This document shows positions 9,136-17,459 of a stretch of 64,000 nt of DNA, piece after piece. This DNA is from Raineyella sp. W15-4. Lineage in GTDB: Bacteria; Actinomycetota; Actinomycetes; Propionibacteriales; Propionibacteriaceae. The notes beneath the pieces were generated by a model, which was given only the letters and a program-made list of their open reading frames with translations, did not search any database and was not told the DNA's origin. A program made the position numbers and the translations under genes. Where the stretch lies: NCBI RefSeq assembly GCF_033170155.1, contig NZ_CP137079.1, forward strand, positions 3,898,934-3,962,933, written 5' to 3'. The stretch's first letter is position 1. Each line of letters opens with the position of its first letter.

Positions 9136-10149
9136 TCATTCTGTGTCGGAGAGCACGTCCTCCGCGCAGTGCGTGTCGATCACCAGATCGGTGACGAACC
9201 CGGCGCGCAGAGCGGCGCGGACGGCCGCCGCCTTGCCCCGTCCGGAGGCGATCACCAGGCGGGTGCGGATCCGCCGTAGTTCGCCGAGCGGCAGCCCGGT
9301 GGAGCGGTCGTTGGCGCCGATGTTGTCGAAGCTGCCGTCGGACCGGAAGAACATGCCGCCGAGGTCGCCGATCGCGCCCTGGGCGAGCAGTTCCTGCAGA
9401 CCTTGGTCCCCGAGGTAGCCGGCTCGGTAGAGATGGCCGGGCAGTTCGCTGCGGACCGTCCCGATCGACGCGATCAGCAGGTCCGCCGACTGACGCAGAC
9501 GGAGCACACGCTGGATGCTCCGTTCGCGCCACATGGCCTCGCGGGTGGTGGCGGAGTCGAAGAATGCCGGGACCGGAAGGAGCTGGACCGTGCCGGAGAA
9601 TGCCTGCGCGAAGCGGTCCATCAGGGTGCCGGCGTATCCGATCCCGGAGGTGAAGGTGTTCCCCGATCCGTTGAACTGGACGAACCGTACGCCCTTGACC
9701 GGGTGCGGCTCGAGATGGCGGGAGACCGCCTCCATCGTCACTCCCCAGGCGATCGTCGCGATCATCTCCGAAGCGATCAGCGTGCCGAGTCGCCGGGCGG
9801 CGGCCGCCGCGACGGCGTCCAATCGGGCCTCGGCCCGGGTCTCCTCCGCGACGTCGACCACGTCGGTGCGGACCCGGTAGCGACTGGTGAACTCCCGCGC
9901 CAGGTCGGCGCCGGTGTCGCGGTGGACGACGAATTCGATCACCCCCTCGGCCCTGGCCCGGGCCAGCTGCCGTGACACCGTCGAGCGCGACAGGCCGAGC
10001 TGCCGGCCGATGTCCTCGACGGTGTGACCCCCGACCCAGTAGAGCTCGGCCAGCTCCGCCAGTCGGGCTCTGGTACGGGCGTCGAGTGGCTTCGCGCGAG
10101 TGTCGAGAGGCTCGCGCCCGGGCTTCGCGCCGGGAATCCGACCCACCAT
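9136..10149 (-). CDS. SorC/DeoR-type sugar-binding transcriptional regulator
   Basis: From the ATG at 10149, which follows a GGGAGG site, the product has 337 residues. It has an N-terminal HTH (LAELYWVGGHTVEDIGRQLGLSRSTVSRQLARA) and a large sugar-binding domain resembling sugar-phosphate isomerases: IAWGVTMEAVSRHL, FVQFNGSGNTFTSGIGYAG, ADLLIASIGTVRSELPGH and LVIASGRGKAAAVRAALRAG. SorC-family proteins bind phosphorylated sugars and control adjacent operons. It is transcribed divergently from the MFS/kinase/PdxA2 operon, so it is the likely regulator of that cluster. A longer start 42 bp upstream exists but lacks a ribosome binding site. Confidence 0.92.
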   Translation of the reverse strand: MVGRIPGAKPGREPLDTRAKPLDARTRARLAELAELYWVGGHTVEDIGRQLGLSRSTVSRQLARARAEGVIEFVVHRDTGADLAREFTSRYRVRTDVVDVAEETRAEARLDAVAAAAARRLGTLIASEMIATIAWGVTMEAVSRHLEPHPVKGVRFVQFNGSGNTFTSGIGYAGTLMDRFAQAFSGTVQLLPVPAFFDSATTREAMWRERSIQRVLRLRQSADLLIASIGTVRSELPGHLYRAGYLGDQGLQELLAQGAIGDLGGMFFRSDGSFDNIGANDRSTGLPLGELRRIRTRLVIASGRGKAAAVRAALRAGFVTDLVIDTHCAEDVLSDTE

Positions 10150-10196
10150 GTGAGCAGACCTCCCAGCTGACACGAAACCTGAATGCAACACAACAA

Positions 10197-10220
10197 TGGC
10201 CCATCAGGACCTTGGCCCAT
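10197..10220. promoter_or_regulatory. Direct repeat TGGCCCAT, possible SorC site
   Basis: TGGCCCAT occurs at 10197-10204 and 10213-10220, centred 16 bp apart, about 50 bp upstream of the sorC-like start. The rest of the 10150-10548 divergent spacer holds no gene I can support, although one reading frame stays open through it. The repeat is a candidate operator for the divergent unit. Confidence 0.35.
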
Positions 10221-10548
10221 AGTGACACATCCTCCCGTGATCGGGTGTCCGGGTGGAGTCCACCATCGGGATGTGGGTCAGTCTTGTCCCCAGCGTTGGT
10301 CATCAGCCACGCTCCGGGGTTCAGGACCGCGGAGGTGGCGTCCGATGGATCGGCGCCGCGACCGGGAGAACCTCGGTGCGCCTGGTGGGATCACGGAACA
10401 TGCGCGGACCGTGTCCTCGGGGCTCGCCGGCGGTCGCGGCACCGTCGTCGTCATCGGGCCGGTCGGAGCCATCTCGCGTTCGGGTCAACCGTTCGCGGGG
10501 CAGATCACCGATCGCTCACTGTCAAAGACGACATTGGGAGCACCAACC

Positions 10549-11904
10549 ATGGCAACCTCACTCCAACCAACCACAGGCCTCCGCGCGGCCACCAGGGCGA
10601 CCGGGTATCGCTGGGTGGTCATGACGACGATCTTCGTCGGCTACGTGGTGTGCATGGCCGACCGGTCCAACATCGGCGCCCTGCTGCCCTTCGTGAAGAA
10701 AGAGTTCGTGATCTCGAACTTCACGATGGGCGCCATCTCCAGCTTCTTCTTCCTCGGCTATGCCGTGTCGCAGATCCCCGCCGGCCTGCTGATCGGCAAG
10801 AAGGGCACCCGAACGATCGTCTCGATCGCGATCCTCGCCTTCTCCGTCGTCACCTTCCTGATGGGTTTCACCACCGCGGCGATCGCGCTGCTTGCGCTGC
10901 GCCTGCTGCTCGGCCTGGCCGAGGGCCCGGTGCCGGTCGGCATGACCTCCACCGTCAACGCCTGGTTCCCGGCCAAGGAGAAGGGCACCGCGACCGGCCT
11001 CTACATCGCGTCGACCCAGTTCGCCCCGATCATCGTGCCGTCGATCGCCATCGCGATCGCAATGGCCGCCGGCTGGCGCGCGGTCTTCCTCTGGTTCGCC
11101 CTGCCCGGTGTGCTGATGGCGGTCGTCTGGTACCTGGTTGTCCGCAACCGCCCCGAGCAGAGCAAGCACGTCAACGCCGCCGAACTGGCGCATATCACCG
11201 ACACCGCCAGCACCGGCAGGACGATCGAGTTCCGCTCGATGGGCTGGCTCGATCGTCTGATCCGGCTCAAGGACGTCCGGACCATGGATTCGAACGGTCA
11301 GGTGCTGCGGTCCTGGAACGTGTGGGGCGACACTCTGGCGTACTTCTTCATGAACAACGTCAACTACGGCCTGCTCACCTGGGTCCCGCTCTACCTGGTC
11401 CAGGCCCGCGGCTTCACCCTCGCCAAGACCGGCTTCATCGCGGCGGCCCCGGCCGTCGGCGGTCTGCTCGGCGCCCTGCTCGGTGGCGTGATCTCGGACC
11501 GGGTGTTCAACGGCCGACGCAAGCCGACCATGCTGCTCACTGCGCTGTTCGCCGCCGTGATGCTGGTCGCGGTCATCAACGCCCCGCAGAACACCACCCT
11601 GATCGTCATCAGCCTGATGCTGACCGGCTTCTTCCTGAACATCGGCTGGCCGATGTTCACCGCCTACCCGATGGACGTCACCAACGTGAAGACGTATCCC
11701 TTCGCGATCAGCCTGATCAACTCCGGTGGCAATCTCGGTGGCTTCTTCGCCCCGATGATCGTCGGTGCCCTGCTCGACGCCACCGCGAGCAACTATGCGG
11801 TCGCCTTCGGCTACTTCGTGGTGGTCCTGGTGCTGGCCCTGGTCGTGATCCTGACCCTGGTCGAGGCCCGACCGAAGACCGTCCAGCCGGTCCTCGCGGA
11901 CTGA
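10549..11904 (+). CDS. MFS transporter, anion:cation symporter (ACS) type
   Basis: From the ATG at 10549 (GGGAG 10 bp upstream) the protein has 451 residues and about 12 membrane segments. Features include CMADRSNIGALLPFVKKEF after helix 1, FFLGYAVSQIPAGLLIGKKG, the substrate-path motif RLLLGLAEGPVPVGMTS and NAWFPAKEKGTATGLY. This is the layout of ACS-family carriers such as those for hexuronates, tartrate and aldonates. It opens the operon with the four-carbon acid-sugar kinase and PdxA2, so a tetronate such as D-threonate or D-erythronate is the likely cargo. The upstream frame is open for 366 bp, but no motif supports a longer start. Confidence 0.9.
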   Translation: MATSLQPTTGLRAATRATGYRWVVMTTIFVGYVVCMADRSNIGALLPFVKKEFVISNFTMGAISSFFFLGYAVSQIPAGLLIGKKGTRTIVSIAILAFSVVTFLMGFTTAAIALLALRLLLGLAEGPVPVGMTSTVNAWFPAKEKGTATGLYIASTQFAPIIVPSIAIAIAMAAGWRAVFLWFALPGVLMAVVWYLVVRNRPEQSKHVNAAELAHITDTASTGRTIEFRSMGWLDRLIRLKDVRTMDSNGQVLRSWNVWGDTLAYFFMNNVNYGLLTWVPLYLVQARGFTLAKTGFIAAAPAVGGLLGALLGGVISDRVFNGRRKPTMLLTALFAAVMLVAVINAPQNTTLIVISLMLTGFFLNIGWPMFTAYPMDVTNVKTYPFAISLINSGGNLGGFFAPMIVGALLDATASNYAVAFGYFVVVLVLALVVILTLVEARPKTVQPVLAD

Positions 11905-11940
11905 CCGGGACGCTACCGATCCAAGAGAGGAGATGAGGAC

Positions 11941-13338
11941 ATGCCCAGCCTAGGAATCGTCGCCGACGACCTGACCGGAGCGACGACTGTCGGGGCCCTG
12001 CTGGCCCGGGTCGGAGTGGACACCGTCGTGCTGTTCGACGCCGATGGTGTCGGGGAGCTCGAGGCCGATCATGCGGCGGTGATCGTCAACGCCGACTCGC
12101 GGGCGCTGCCGGGGCCCGAGGCGTATGCCCGGGTGCACCGGGCGACCCAGGACCTGGTGGCGGCCGGCGCCCGGCTGTTCTCCAAGCGGATCGACACCAC
12201 CTGCCGCGGCGGGATCGGTCCCGAGGTCGAGGGCATGCTCAGCGTGCTCGGGGAGGACTACGTCGCCATCGTCGTGCCGGCGATGCCGCAGTCGCGGCGG
12301 ATTGTCGTCGGTGGCTACTCGCTGATCGACTCGGTGCTGCTGGCCCGGACTCCGGTGGCGGTGGACGTACGCACCCCGGTGACCGAGTCCGACCTGCGCA
12401 GGCTGCTGGCCGACCAGTGCACCCTCGGCGTCGGCAGCGTGGGCATCGACGCGGTGATCGCGGGAGGGGACCGGCTCAAGAGTGCCCTCGCCGACCAGCG
12501 TGGCACCGGCGCCCGGGTGATCCTCGTCGACGCCACGTCGGTGGAGGACATCGACACCATCGCGGTGGCCGTGGTCGGGCTCGGCTGGAGGACGGTCTGC
12601 GTCGATCCGGGGCCGTTCACCGAGCGGATGGCCATCCGCAGCGGCACGGTGCAGACCCGGGTGCCGCACGAGCGCACCATCCGGGTGGAGTCCGCCCCGA
12701 CCGACCACGGCACGGTCCTCGTTGTGGCCGGCAGTGCGACCAGCACGACGAACGGCCAGATGAACGTGCTGCGCAATCTGTCCGGCACCTGGGCGGTCGA
12801 GGTGGCGATCGATCCCCTGATGGGTGACGAGGAGGGGTTTCGCGCCGAGGCGGAGCGGGTCTCGGGGGAGGTAACGCGCCTGATGCGCCGCTCCGACCCG
12901 CCGCGGGTCCTGCTGCTCGGACTGCAGTCCACCCTGTCGGGCCGGGTCGTGGACCTGGCCGCCCTGGAGCGGGCCATCGGGCTGGAACCGGGCGTCGGTC
13001 CCGCCCGGATCCCGGTCCGGCTGGGCGAGATCGGGCGGCGGGTGGCCGAGGCGATCGGCGACTCGCTCGCCGGCCTGTACCTCACCGGTGGCGACGTGAT
13101 GGTCAACACCTGCCGGGCGCTGGGGACTCGCGGGCTCGGACTCGTCGACTACGTCATCCCCCAGGCGGACCAGGGCGTCCTGGTCGGTGGGCCCTGGGAC
13201 GGGGTCCCGGTGGTCTGCAAGGGCGGTCTCACCGGTACGCCCGAGACCGCCGTGCAATGCGTCAATCGGATCTTCGATGAAACCAATCGGAGCTCATATG
13301 AAGAAGAGGTAGAGGAAAATGCACCAGTCAACGCCTAG
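11941..13338 (+). CDS. Four-carbon acid-sugar kinase (DUF1537; D-threonate/D-erythronate kinase type)
   Basis: This 465-residue protein has the N-terminal sugar-binding domain (GIVADDLTGATTVGALLARV; LFSKRIDTTCRGGIGPE) and a C-terminal nucleotide-binding domain (VLVVAGSATSTTNGQM; LYLTGGDVMVNTCRALG; GVPVVCKGGLTGTPETAV). This family phosphorylates D-threonate, D-erythronate or 3-oxotetronates at O4 with ATP. Coupling with a PdxA2-type dehydrogenase points to D-threonate or D-erythronate kinase; the two cannot be separated by eye. Its 3' end overlaps the next start by 20 bp, which indicates translational coupling. AGGAG precedes the ATG. Confidence 0.9.
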   Translation: MPSLGIVADDLTGATTVGALLARVGVDTVVLFDADGVGELEADHAAVIVNADSRALPGPEAYARVHRATQDLVAAGARLFSKRIDTTCRGGIGPEVEGMLSVLGEDYVAIVVPAMPQSRRIVVGGYSLIDSVLLARTPVAVDVRTPVTESDLRRLLADQCTLGVGSVGIDAVIAGGDRLKSALADQRGTGARVILVDATSVEDIDTIAVAVVGLGWRTVCVDPGPFTERMAIRSGTVQTRVPHERTIRVESAPTDHGTVLVVAGSATSTTNGQMNVLRNLSGTWAVEVAIDPLMGDEEGFRAEAERVSGEVTRLMRRSDPPRVLLLGLQSTLSGRVVDLAALERAIGLEPGVGPARIPVRLGEIGRRVAEAIGDSLAGLYLTGGDVMVNTCRALGTRGLGLVDYVIPQADQGVLVGGPWDGVPVVCKGGLTGTPETAVQCVNRIFDETNRSSYEEEVEENAPVNA

Positions 13339-14353
13339 GCCCGTCACCGCCATCACCCTCGGTGACCCCGCCGGCATCGGCCCGGAGATCGTCCTCCAGA
13401 CCGTCCGGAGCCCGATGATCTACGAGGTCTGCAGGCCCTTCGTGATCGGCGGCCGGGAGCACCTGGAGCGAGCCGCGGCGATCCAGGACACCCCGCTCGT
13501 GATCAACGAGATCTCTGCGCCCGAGGAAGCGAGGTACGAGTTCGGCACCGTCGACCTGCTGGACACCCACGCGGTGCCGGGGGCGACGATCGAGTACGGC
13601 GTCGTCCAGGCGGATGCCGCTCGGCAGGCATACTCCTACCTCGAGAAGTCGATCGAGCTCGGCCTCTCCGGCCAGTTGGATGCGGTGTCCACCGCCCCGA
13701 TCAACAAGGCAGCGCTGAGGGCGGCGGACATCCCCTTCATCGGGCACACCGAGATCTTCAACGAGCTCACCGAGGCGCCGTACGCGCTGACCATGTTCAA
13801 CGTGCACAAGCTGCGGGTGTTCTTCCTCACCCGCCACGTCTCGGTGCGCCAGGCCTGCGACCTGATCACCCGGGAACGGACCTTGACCTACCTGAAGGAC
13901 ATCGACCGCGAGTTGCGGGCACTGGGCTTCGAGAATCCCTCGATCGCCGTGGCGGCACTCAACCCGCACGGCGGTGAGGGCGGGATGTTCGGCACCGAGG
14001 AGGTCGAGCACCTGATCCCGGCGGTGGCGGACGCCAAGGCACTCGGGATCAACGCCCGCGGGCCGCTGCCCGCCGACTCGATCTTCGCCTTCGGCCTCGA
14101 CGGGCACCACGACTGCATCCTGTCGCTGTTCCACGACCAGGGCCATATCGCCTGCAAGACCCTGGACTTCGAGAAGGCGGTGACGGTCACCCTCGGGCTG
14201 CCGTTCATGCGCTCCTCCGTGGACCACGGCACCGCCTTCGACATCGCCGGCAAGGGCATCGCGAACGGCGGCAGCATGATCGAGTCGACCCGCGTCGCCG
14301 CCGAGTACGCCGGCATGCAGCTGGCCCACCGTCAGGCGCTGCCCGTCTCCTAG
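13319..14353 (+). CDS. pdxA2: PdxA2-type 4-phosphotetronate dehydrogenase
   Basis: The 344-residue protein is a PdxA homologue: ITLGDPAGIGPEIVL at the N terminus, STAPINKAALRAADI, metal-binding histidines in IPFIGHTEIFNEL and LFHDQGHIACKTL, and VAALNPHGGEGGMFG. PdxA of vitamin B6 synthesis oxidises 4-phosphohydroxy-threonine. The PdxA2 branch decarboxylates 4-phospho-D-threonate or -erythronate to dihydroxyacetone phosphate and CO2 with NAD. The operon position after a DUF1537 kinase is the known signature of the PdxA2 role. A GAGG sequence precedes the ATG, which overlaps the kinase gene by 20 bp. Confidence 0.9.
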   Translation: MHQSTPRPVTAITLGDPAGIGPEIVLQTVRSPMIYEVCRPFVIGGREHLERAAAIQDTPLVINEISAPEEARYEFGTVDLLDTHAVPGATIEYGVVQADAARQAYSYLEKSIELGLSGQLDAVSTAPINKAALRAADIPFIGHTEIFNELTEAPYALTMFNVHKLRVFFLTRHVSVRQACDLITRERTLTYLKDIDRELRALGFENPSIAVAALNPHGGEGGMFGTEEVEHLIPAVADAKALGINARGPLPADSIFAFGLDGHHDCILSLFHDQGHIACKTLDFEKAVTVTLGLPFMRSSVDHGTAFDIAGKGIANGGSMIESTRVAAEYAGMQLAHRQALPVS

Positions 14354-14541
14354 GAGCGCCGCCCCGGCCCCGTCCGGCACCTGCGACGGGACCGGGGCCG
14401 GCCGACCCACGGCCGGCCCACCGGGCGAGCCCATCGCCCATCGGCCGGTGGGCCGGCCATCTTTCCGGGCGTGTGACGGCGCGCCCTGACCCTGAACGAC
14501 ACCGGGACGTTCGTCGCGCCCGGAAACACCGAGGAGAAGAC

Positions 14542-15000
14542 ATGGGATACGTGGTGGTGGTCGGCGCCGACAACGCCGGCGTGGAATACAAGGACCGGAT
14601 CAAGGCCGATCTCGCGGCCGACCCGCGCGTCGACCGAGTGATCGACGTGGGCGTCGGGTCCTGCGAGGACCGGACCTTCTATCCGCACGTCGGTGTGGCG
14701 GGTGCGCGGAAGGTCGCCGACGGCGAGGCACAGCGGGCCGTCCTGGTCTGTGGCACCGGCATGGGAATGGCCATCTCGGCGAACAAGGTGCCGGGCGTAC
14801 GCGCCAGCACCGCGCACGACAGCTACTCGGTGGAGCGGCTGGTGCTCTCCAACAACGGGCAGGTGCTGTGCCTGGGGGCGCGGGTCGTGGGTCTGGAGCT
14901 GGCTCGTCGACTCGCCGCCGAGTTCCTCGATTACGAGTTCGACCCGTCCTCGGCCTCCGCCCCCAAGGTCGACGCGATCTGCGGATACGAGGTCGGCTGA
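14542..15000 (+). CDS. RpiB-family isomerase, D-erythrulose-4-phosphate isomerase type
   Basis: From the ATG at 14542, preceded by GAGGAGA, the protein has 152 residues. It has the RpiB fold: VVGADNAGVEYKDRIKADL, VLVCGTGMGMAISANKVPG with the catalytic cysteine, ASTAHDSYSVERLVLSNNGQ and LCLGARVVGLELARRLAAEF. The GVEYK and the SSASAPKV.AIC tail resemble DerI/EryI, the RpiB homologues that convert D-erythrulose 4-phosphate to D-erythrose 4-phosphate in tetritol catabolism, more than true ribose-5-phosphate isomerases. The following isomerase overlaps its stop. A ribose-5-phosphate role remains possible. Confidence 0.85.
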   Translation: MGYVVVVGADNAGVEYKDRIKADLAADPRVDRVIDVGVGSCEDRTFYPHVGVAGARKVADGEAQRAVLVCGTGMGMAISANKVPGVRASTAHDSYSVERLVLSNNGQVLCLGARVVGLELARRLAAEFLDYEFDPSSASAPKVDAICGYEVG

Positions 15001-15755
15001 TGTTGTGGGTCGGCACCAGCTGGAAGATGAACGGGACGCTGGACTTCGCGCGTGACTACGCGACCCGGCTCGCCGCGGCGCTGGCCGATGGGGCCCCGGC
15101 GGGGGTGCAGCCGTTCGTCATCCCGCCGGCCACGGCGTTGGCGACCGTTCGCGAGTGCCTCGGCCCGGGCACCCCCGTCCTGCTCGGCGTGCAGAATGCG
15201 CACTGGGAGGACGCGGGCGCCTGGACGGGGGAGATCTCGGTGCCGCAGGCCGCCGAGGCCGGGGCGACCATGATCGAGATCGGTCACTCCGAGCGACGCG
15301 AGTTCTTCGCCGAGACCGACGAGACGGTCAACCTCAAGGTACGCAGCACACTGCGTCACGGGCTGCGGCCCGTACTGTGCGTGGGCGAGTCGGCCGAGGT
15401 CTTCGAGGCCAGCGGCAGCGTCGACCACGTCCTCGGACAGGTGGCCGCCGCCCTCGACGGCGTGGCGGACCCGAGCCCGGTGGTGATCGCGTACGAACCC
15501 ATCTGGGCGATCGGGGAGCACGGCCGCGAGGCACACCCCGCCGACATCGCCCCGGTGTTCGCCGCCCTGGCCGACACCTGGGGCGGACGGGTGACGGCGA
15601 TCGTGTACGGCGGGTCGGTCAATTCGGGCAACATCCTGGCCATCCTGCGCGTCCCCGGAGTGGAGGGGCTCTTCGTCGGCCGCGCCGCCTGGACGGTCGA
15701 GGGCTACCTCAGAGTGCTGGAACTCGCGTCCGCGGCGGTGCCCACCCGGTCCTGA
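15000..15755 (+). CDS. TPI-family isomerase, L-erythrulose-1-phosphate (LerI/EryH) type
   Basis: The ATG overlaps the previous stop (TGATG). The 251-residue product has the triosephosphate isomerase catalytic set: lysine in WVGTSWKMNG, histidine in MIEIGHSERREFF, glutamate in VIAYEPIWAIGE, and the phosphate loop IVYGGSVNSGN. GTSWKMN instead of the usual GNWKMN, GVQNAHWEDAGAWTGEIS and the VPQAAEAGA stretch are what I recall of LerI/EryH, which isomerise erythrulose phosphates. Adjacency to a DerI-like gene strengthens this. Alternatively it supplies extra TPI activity for the DHAP made by the upstream PdxA2. Confidence 0.85.
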   Translation: MLWVGTSWKMNGTLDFARDYATRLAAALADGAPAGVQPFVIPPATALATVRECLGPGTPVLLGVQNAHWEDAGAWTGEISVPQAAEAGATMIEIGHSERREFFAETDETVNLKVRSTLRHGLRPVLCVGESAEVFEASGSVDHVLGQVAAALDGVADPSPVVIAYEPIWAIGEHGREAHPADIAPVFAALADTWGGRVTAIVYGGSVNSGNILAILRVPGVEGLFVGRAAWTVEGYLRVLELASAAVPTRS

Positions 15756-15763
15756 CGCTCGAC

Positions 15764-16906
15764 TCAACGGCCGGCGCGGGGCCGCAGCAGGGCCAGGTCC
15801 AGCATCCGCTGCAGGTCGGTGGGGGAGACGATGCCGACCAGGCGCCCGCCGTCGAAGACGAGGGCCCGGCCGTCGGGGGCCTGCTGCAGCTGTTCCACCA
15901 GGTGGGTGGCGGTGTCGTACGGCGACACGACGGGCACCTGGCCGAGCGGTGTGGCGACCTGTCCCACCGTGGCGTGCTGCTGGCCCCGGGCCATCGCTGC
16001 CCGGACCAGCCGCATCGTCACCAGCCCGACCACCGCGCCGCTCCCGTCCACCACCGGGAAGGAGGTGAAGCGCGACGCCATCGCCCGGGAGACGTAGTCC
16101 TGCACGCTCAGGTCAGCCGGGACGACGGTCGGATTCGCGGTCATCATCTGTGCCACCCGGACGTCGCGCAGCGCCGCGGCGAGCAGGACGTGGGACTCCT
16201 CGGCCCGGGCCGCGCCGAACAGGAACCAGCCGAGGAGGGCGAACCACAGTCCGTTGACCGGCGCGCCGGCGATGAACAGGAAGAGCCCGCCGGCGATGAA
16301 GACGACGCCGAAGGCGCGCCCCACGGCGGCGGCCGTCCGCGTCGCGGCGGCCCGGTCACCGCGACGGCGCCACAGCCAGGCCCGCAGCACCCGGCCACCG
16401 TCGAGCGGGAACGCCGGCAACAGGTTGAACACCCCCAGCAACAGGTTGATCAGCGCCAGCCAACGGGCCACCTCGACGGCCAGCGCGGGGGCGCCGAGCG
16501 CTCCCAGCAGGTACCAGATCCCGGCGAAGAGCGCAGCGACGGCGAGGCTCACCACGGGACCGATCACGCCGATCCGGAACTCGTCGGCCGGGCCCTCCGC
16601 CTCACCCTTGAGTCGCGACACGCCGCCGAACACCCACAGCGTGATGCTCTCGACCTCGATGCCCTTGCGCTGGGCCAGCAGCGCATGTCCGAGCTCGTGG
16701 GCGAGCAGCGCACCGAAGTACAGCAGTGCCGCGATCACCGCGGCCACCCAGCGGGCCGTTGCGCTGCTGCCCGGGATCAGGGTGAACTGCACGGTGGCCA
16801 GGCTCCAGGCGATCAGCAGGAAGATGATCACCACGCTCCACTGGAGCCTGATCTCGATCCCGGCAATGCGCCCCAGCCGGATGCCTGTGCCCATCATCGC
16901 CACCAC
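15764..16906 (-). CDS. Site-2-type membrane metalloprotease (M50) with CBS pair
   Basis: The 380-residue protein has an HExxH zinc site in LLAHELGHALLAQRKGIEVE within a membrane helix and the third ligand in NLLLGVFNLLPAFPLDGGRVL, both hallmarks of M50 peptidases. About six transmembrane segments span residues 1-235. The C-terminal cytosolic part carries two CBS repeats (VAQMMTANPTVVPADLSVQD and VGQVATPLGQVPVVSPYDTA regions), which probably sense adenine nucleotides. It resembles the Rip3/SpoIVFB-like M50B-CBS group that cleaves membrane-bound substrates. It is convergent with the isomerase gene, with an 8-bp gap. Substrate unknown. Confidence 0.93.
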   Translation of the reverse strand: MVAMMGTGIRLGRIAGIEIRLQWSVVIIFLLIAWSLATVQFTLIPGSSATARWVAAVIAALLYFGALLAHELGHALLAQRKGIEVESITLWVFGGVSRLKGEAEGPADEFRIGVIGPVVSLAVAALFAGIWYLLGALGAPALAVEVARWLALINLLLGVFNLLPAFPLDGGRVLRAWLWRRRGDRAAATRTAAAVGRAFGVVFIAGGLFLFIAGAPVNGLWFALLGWFLFGAARAEESHVLLAAALRDVRVAQMMTANPTVVPADLSVQDYVSRAMASRFTSFPVVDGSGAVVGLVTMRLVRAAMARGQQHATVGQVATPLGQVPVVSPYDTATHLVEQLQQAPDGRALVFDGGRLVGIVSPTDLQRMLDLALLRPRAGR

Positions 16907-17006
16907 CTCGTGCCGGAGAAACGTCCCGTGCTCTCAGCGTACGTTCCGCATCGAGACCGCGGTCGTGGCTGTACGGAGTCCGCGGTCGCGGGTGTTGTCC
17001 CAGCCG

Positions 17007-17282
17007 CTACTGCCGGGCGGCCTCCCGGAGTGCCCGGGCGATCTCCTCGGTGTCCATGAAGTTGTGGACCACCGCGACCGGGACGGCGACGTCGCTCAGC
17101 GCGCGGGCCATCTCGGCGTTCGTCATGATCAGATCGGCGGACTGCGAGGCGCCGCGGGCCGAGCCGAGGTCGGAGGCCTCGACACTGCCGGACAGACCGA
17201 GCTGGTCCAGGACCTTCTCCACGTTCATCTTCAGTAGGATCGACGTGCCGATACCCATGGTGCACACGGTGATGATCTTCAT
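17007..17282 (-). CDS. PTS EIIB component, ascorbate/SgaB-like (orphan copy)
   Basis: The 91-residue protein begins with IITVCTMGIGTSILLKMNVE, containing the phosphorylatable cysteine of the small EIIB (SgaB/UlaB) proteins. It continues through ADLIMTNAEMARALSD and PVAVVHNFMDTEEIARAL. It is clearly paralogous to the EIIB at 19390-19668. Unlike that copy it stands alone, divergent from the ROK regulator and without a linked IIA or IIC. It could be an alternative phosphoryl donor for the same IIC or act as a sensor toward the regulator; both ideas are inference. No strong ribosome binding site is seen near the ATG. Confidence 0.87.
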   Translation of the reverse strand: MKIITVCTMGIGTSILLKMNVEKVLDQLGLSGSVEASDLGSARGASQSADLIMTNAEMARALSDVAVPVAVVHNFMDTEEIARALREAARQ

Positions 17283-17392
17283 GCTGGGCGCCCTGTCCTG
17301 CTCTCCTGAGGTGACCCCGCCGGCAACTGCATCGGCGCAGCTCATGCCTGGTCCGCCACGATTCTGCCATGCTGCTCGCCACGGGGTCTCGA

Positions 17393-17404
17393 TTTTGCGC
17401 AAAA
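17393..17404. promoter_or_regulatory. Perfect 12-bp palindrome in divergent spacer
   Basis: TTTTGCGCAAAA lies between the orphan EIIB gene and the ROK regulator gene, in the most A/T-rich part of the spacer. Position and symmetry make it a candidate operator for the ROK protein. Confidence 0.5.
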
Positions 17405-17459
17405 ATGGTAAGAACTTGTCGTACGGGCGACGAGCCGGATCCGGTGGGAGGTGGCGTCG

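Noticed and set aside
9972..11936. 654-codon open frame overlapping the MFS gene
   Set aside because: It is an Arg/His/Pro-rich shadow of the transporter in another frame, with no domain.
15000..15755. Housekeeping triosephosphate isomerase (tpiA)
   Set aside because: The core motif is GTSWKMN rather than GNWKMN and the gene is fused to a tetrulose-phosphate-type operon, so a plain tpiA label would mislead.
15155..17059. 634-codon plus-strand frame across the TPI-like gene and opposite the M50 gene
   Set aside because: Both real genes have clear catalytic motifs; this frame has none.
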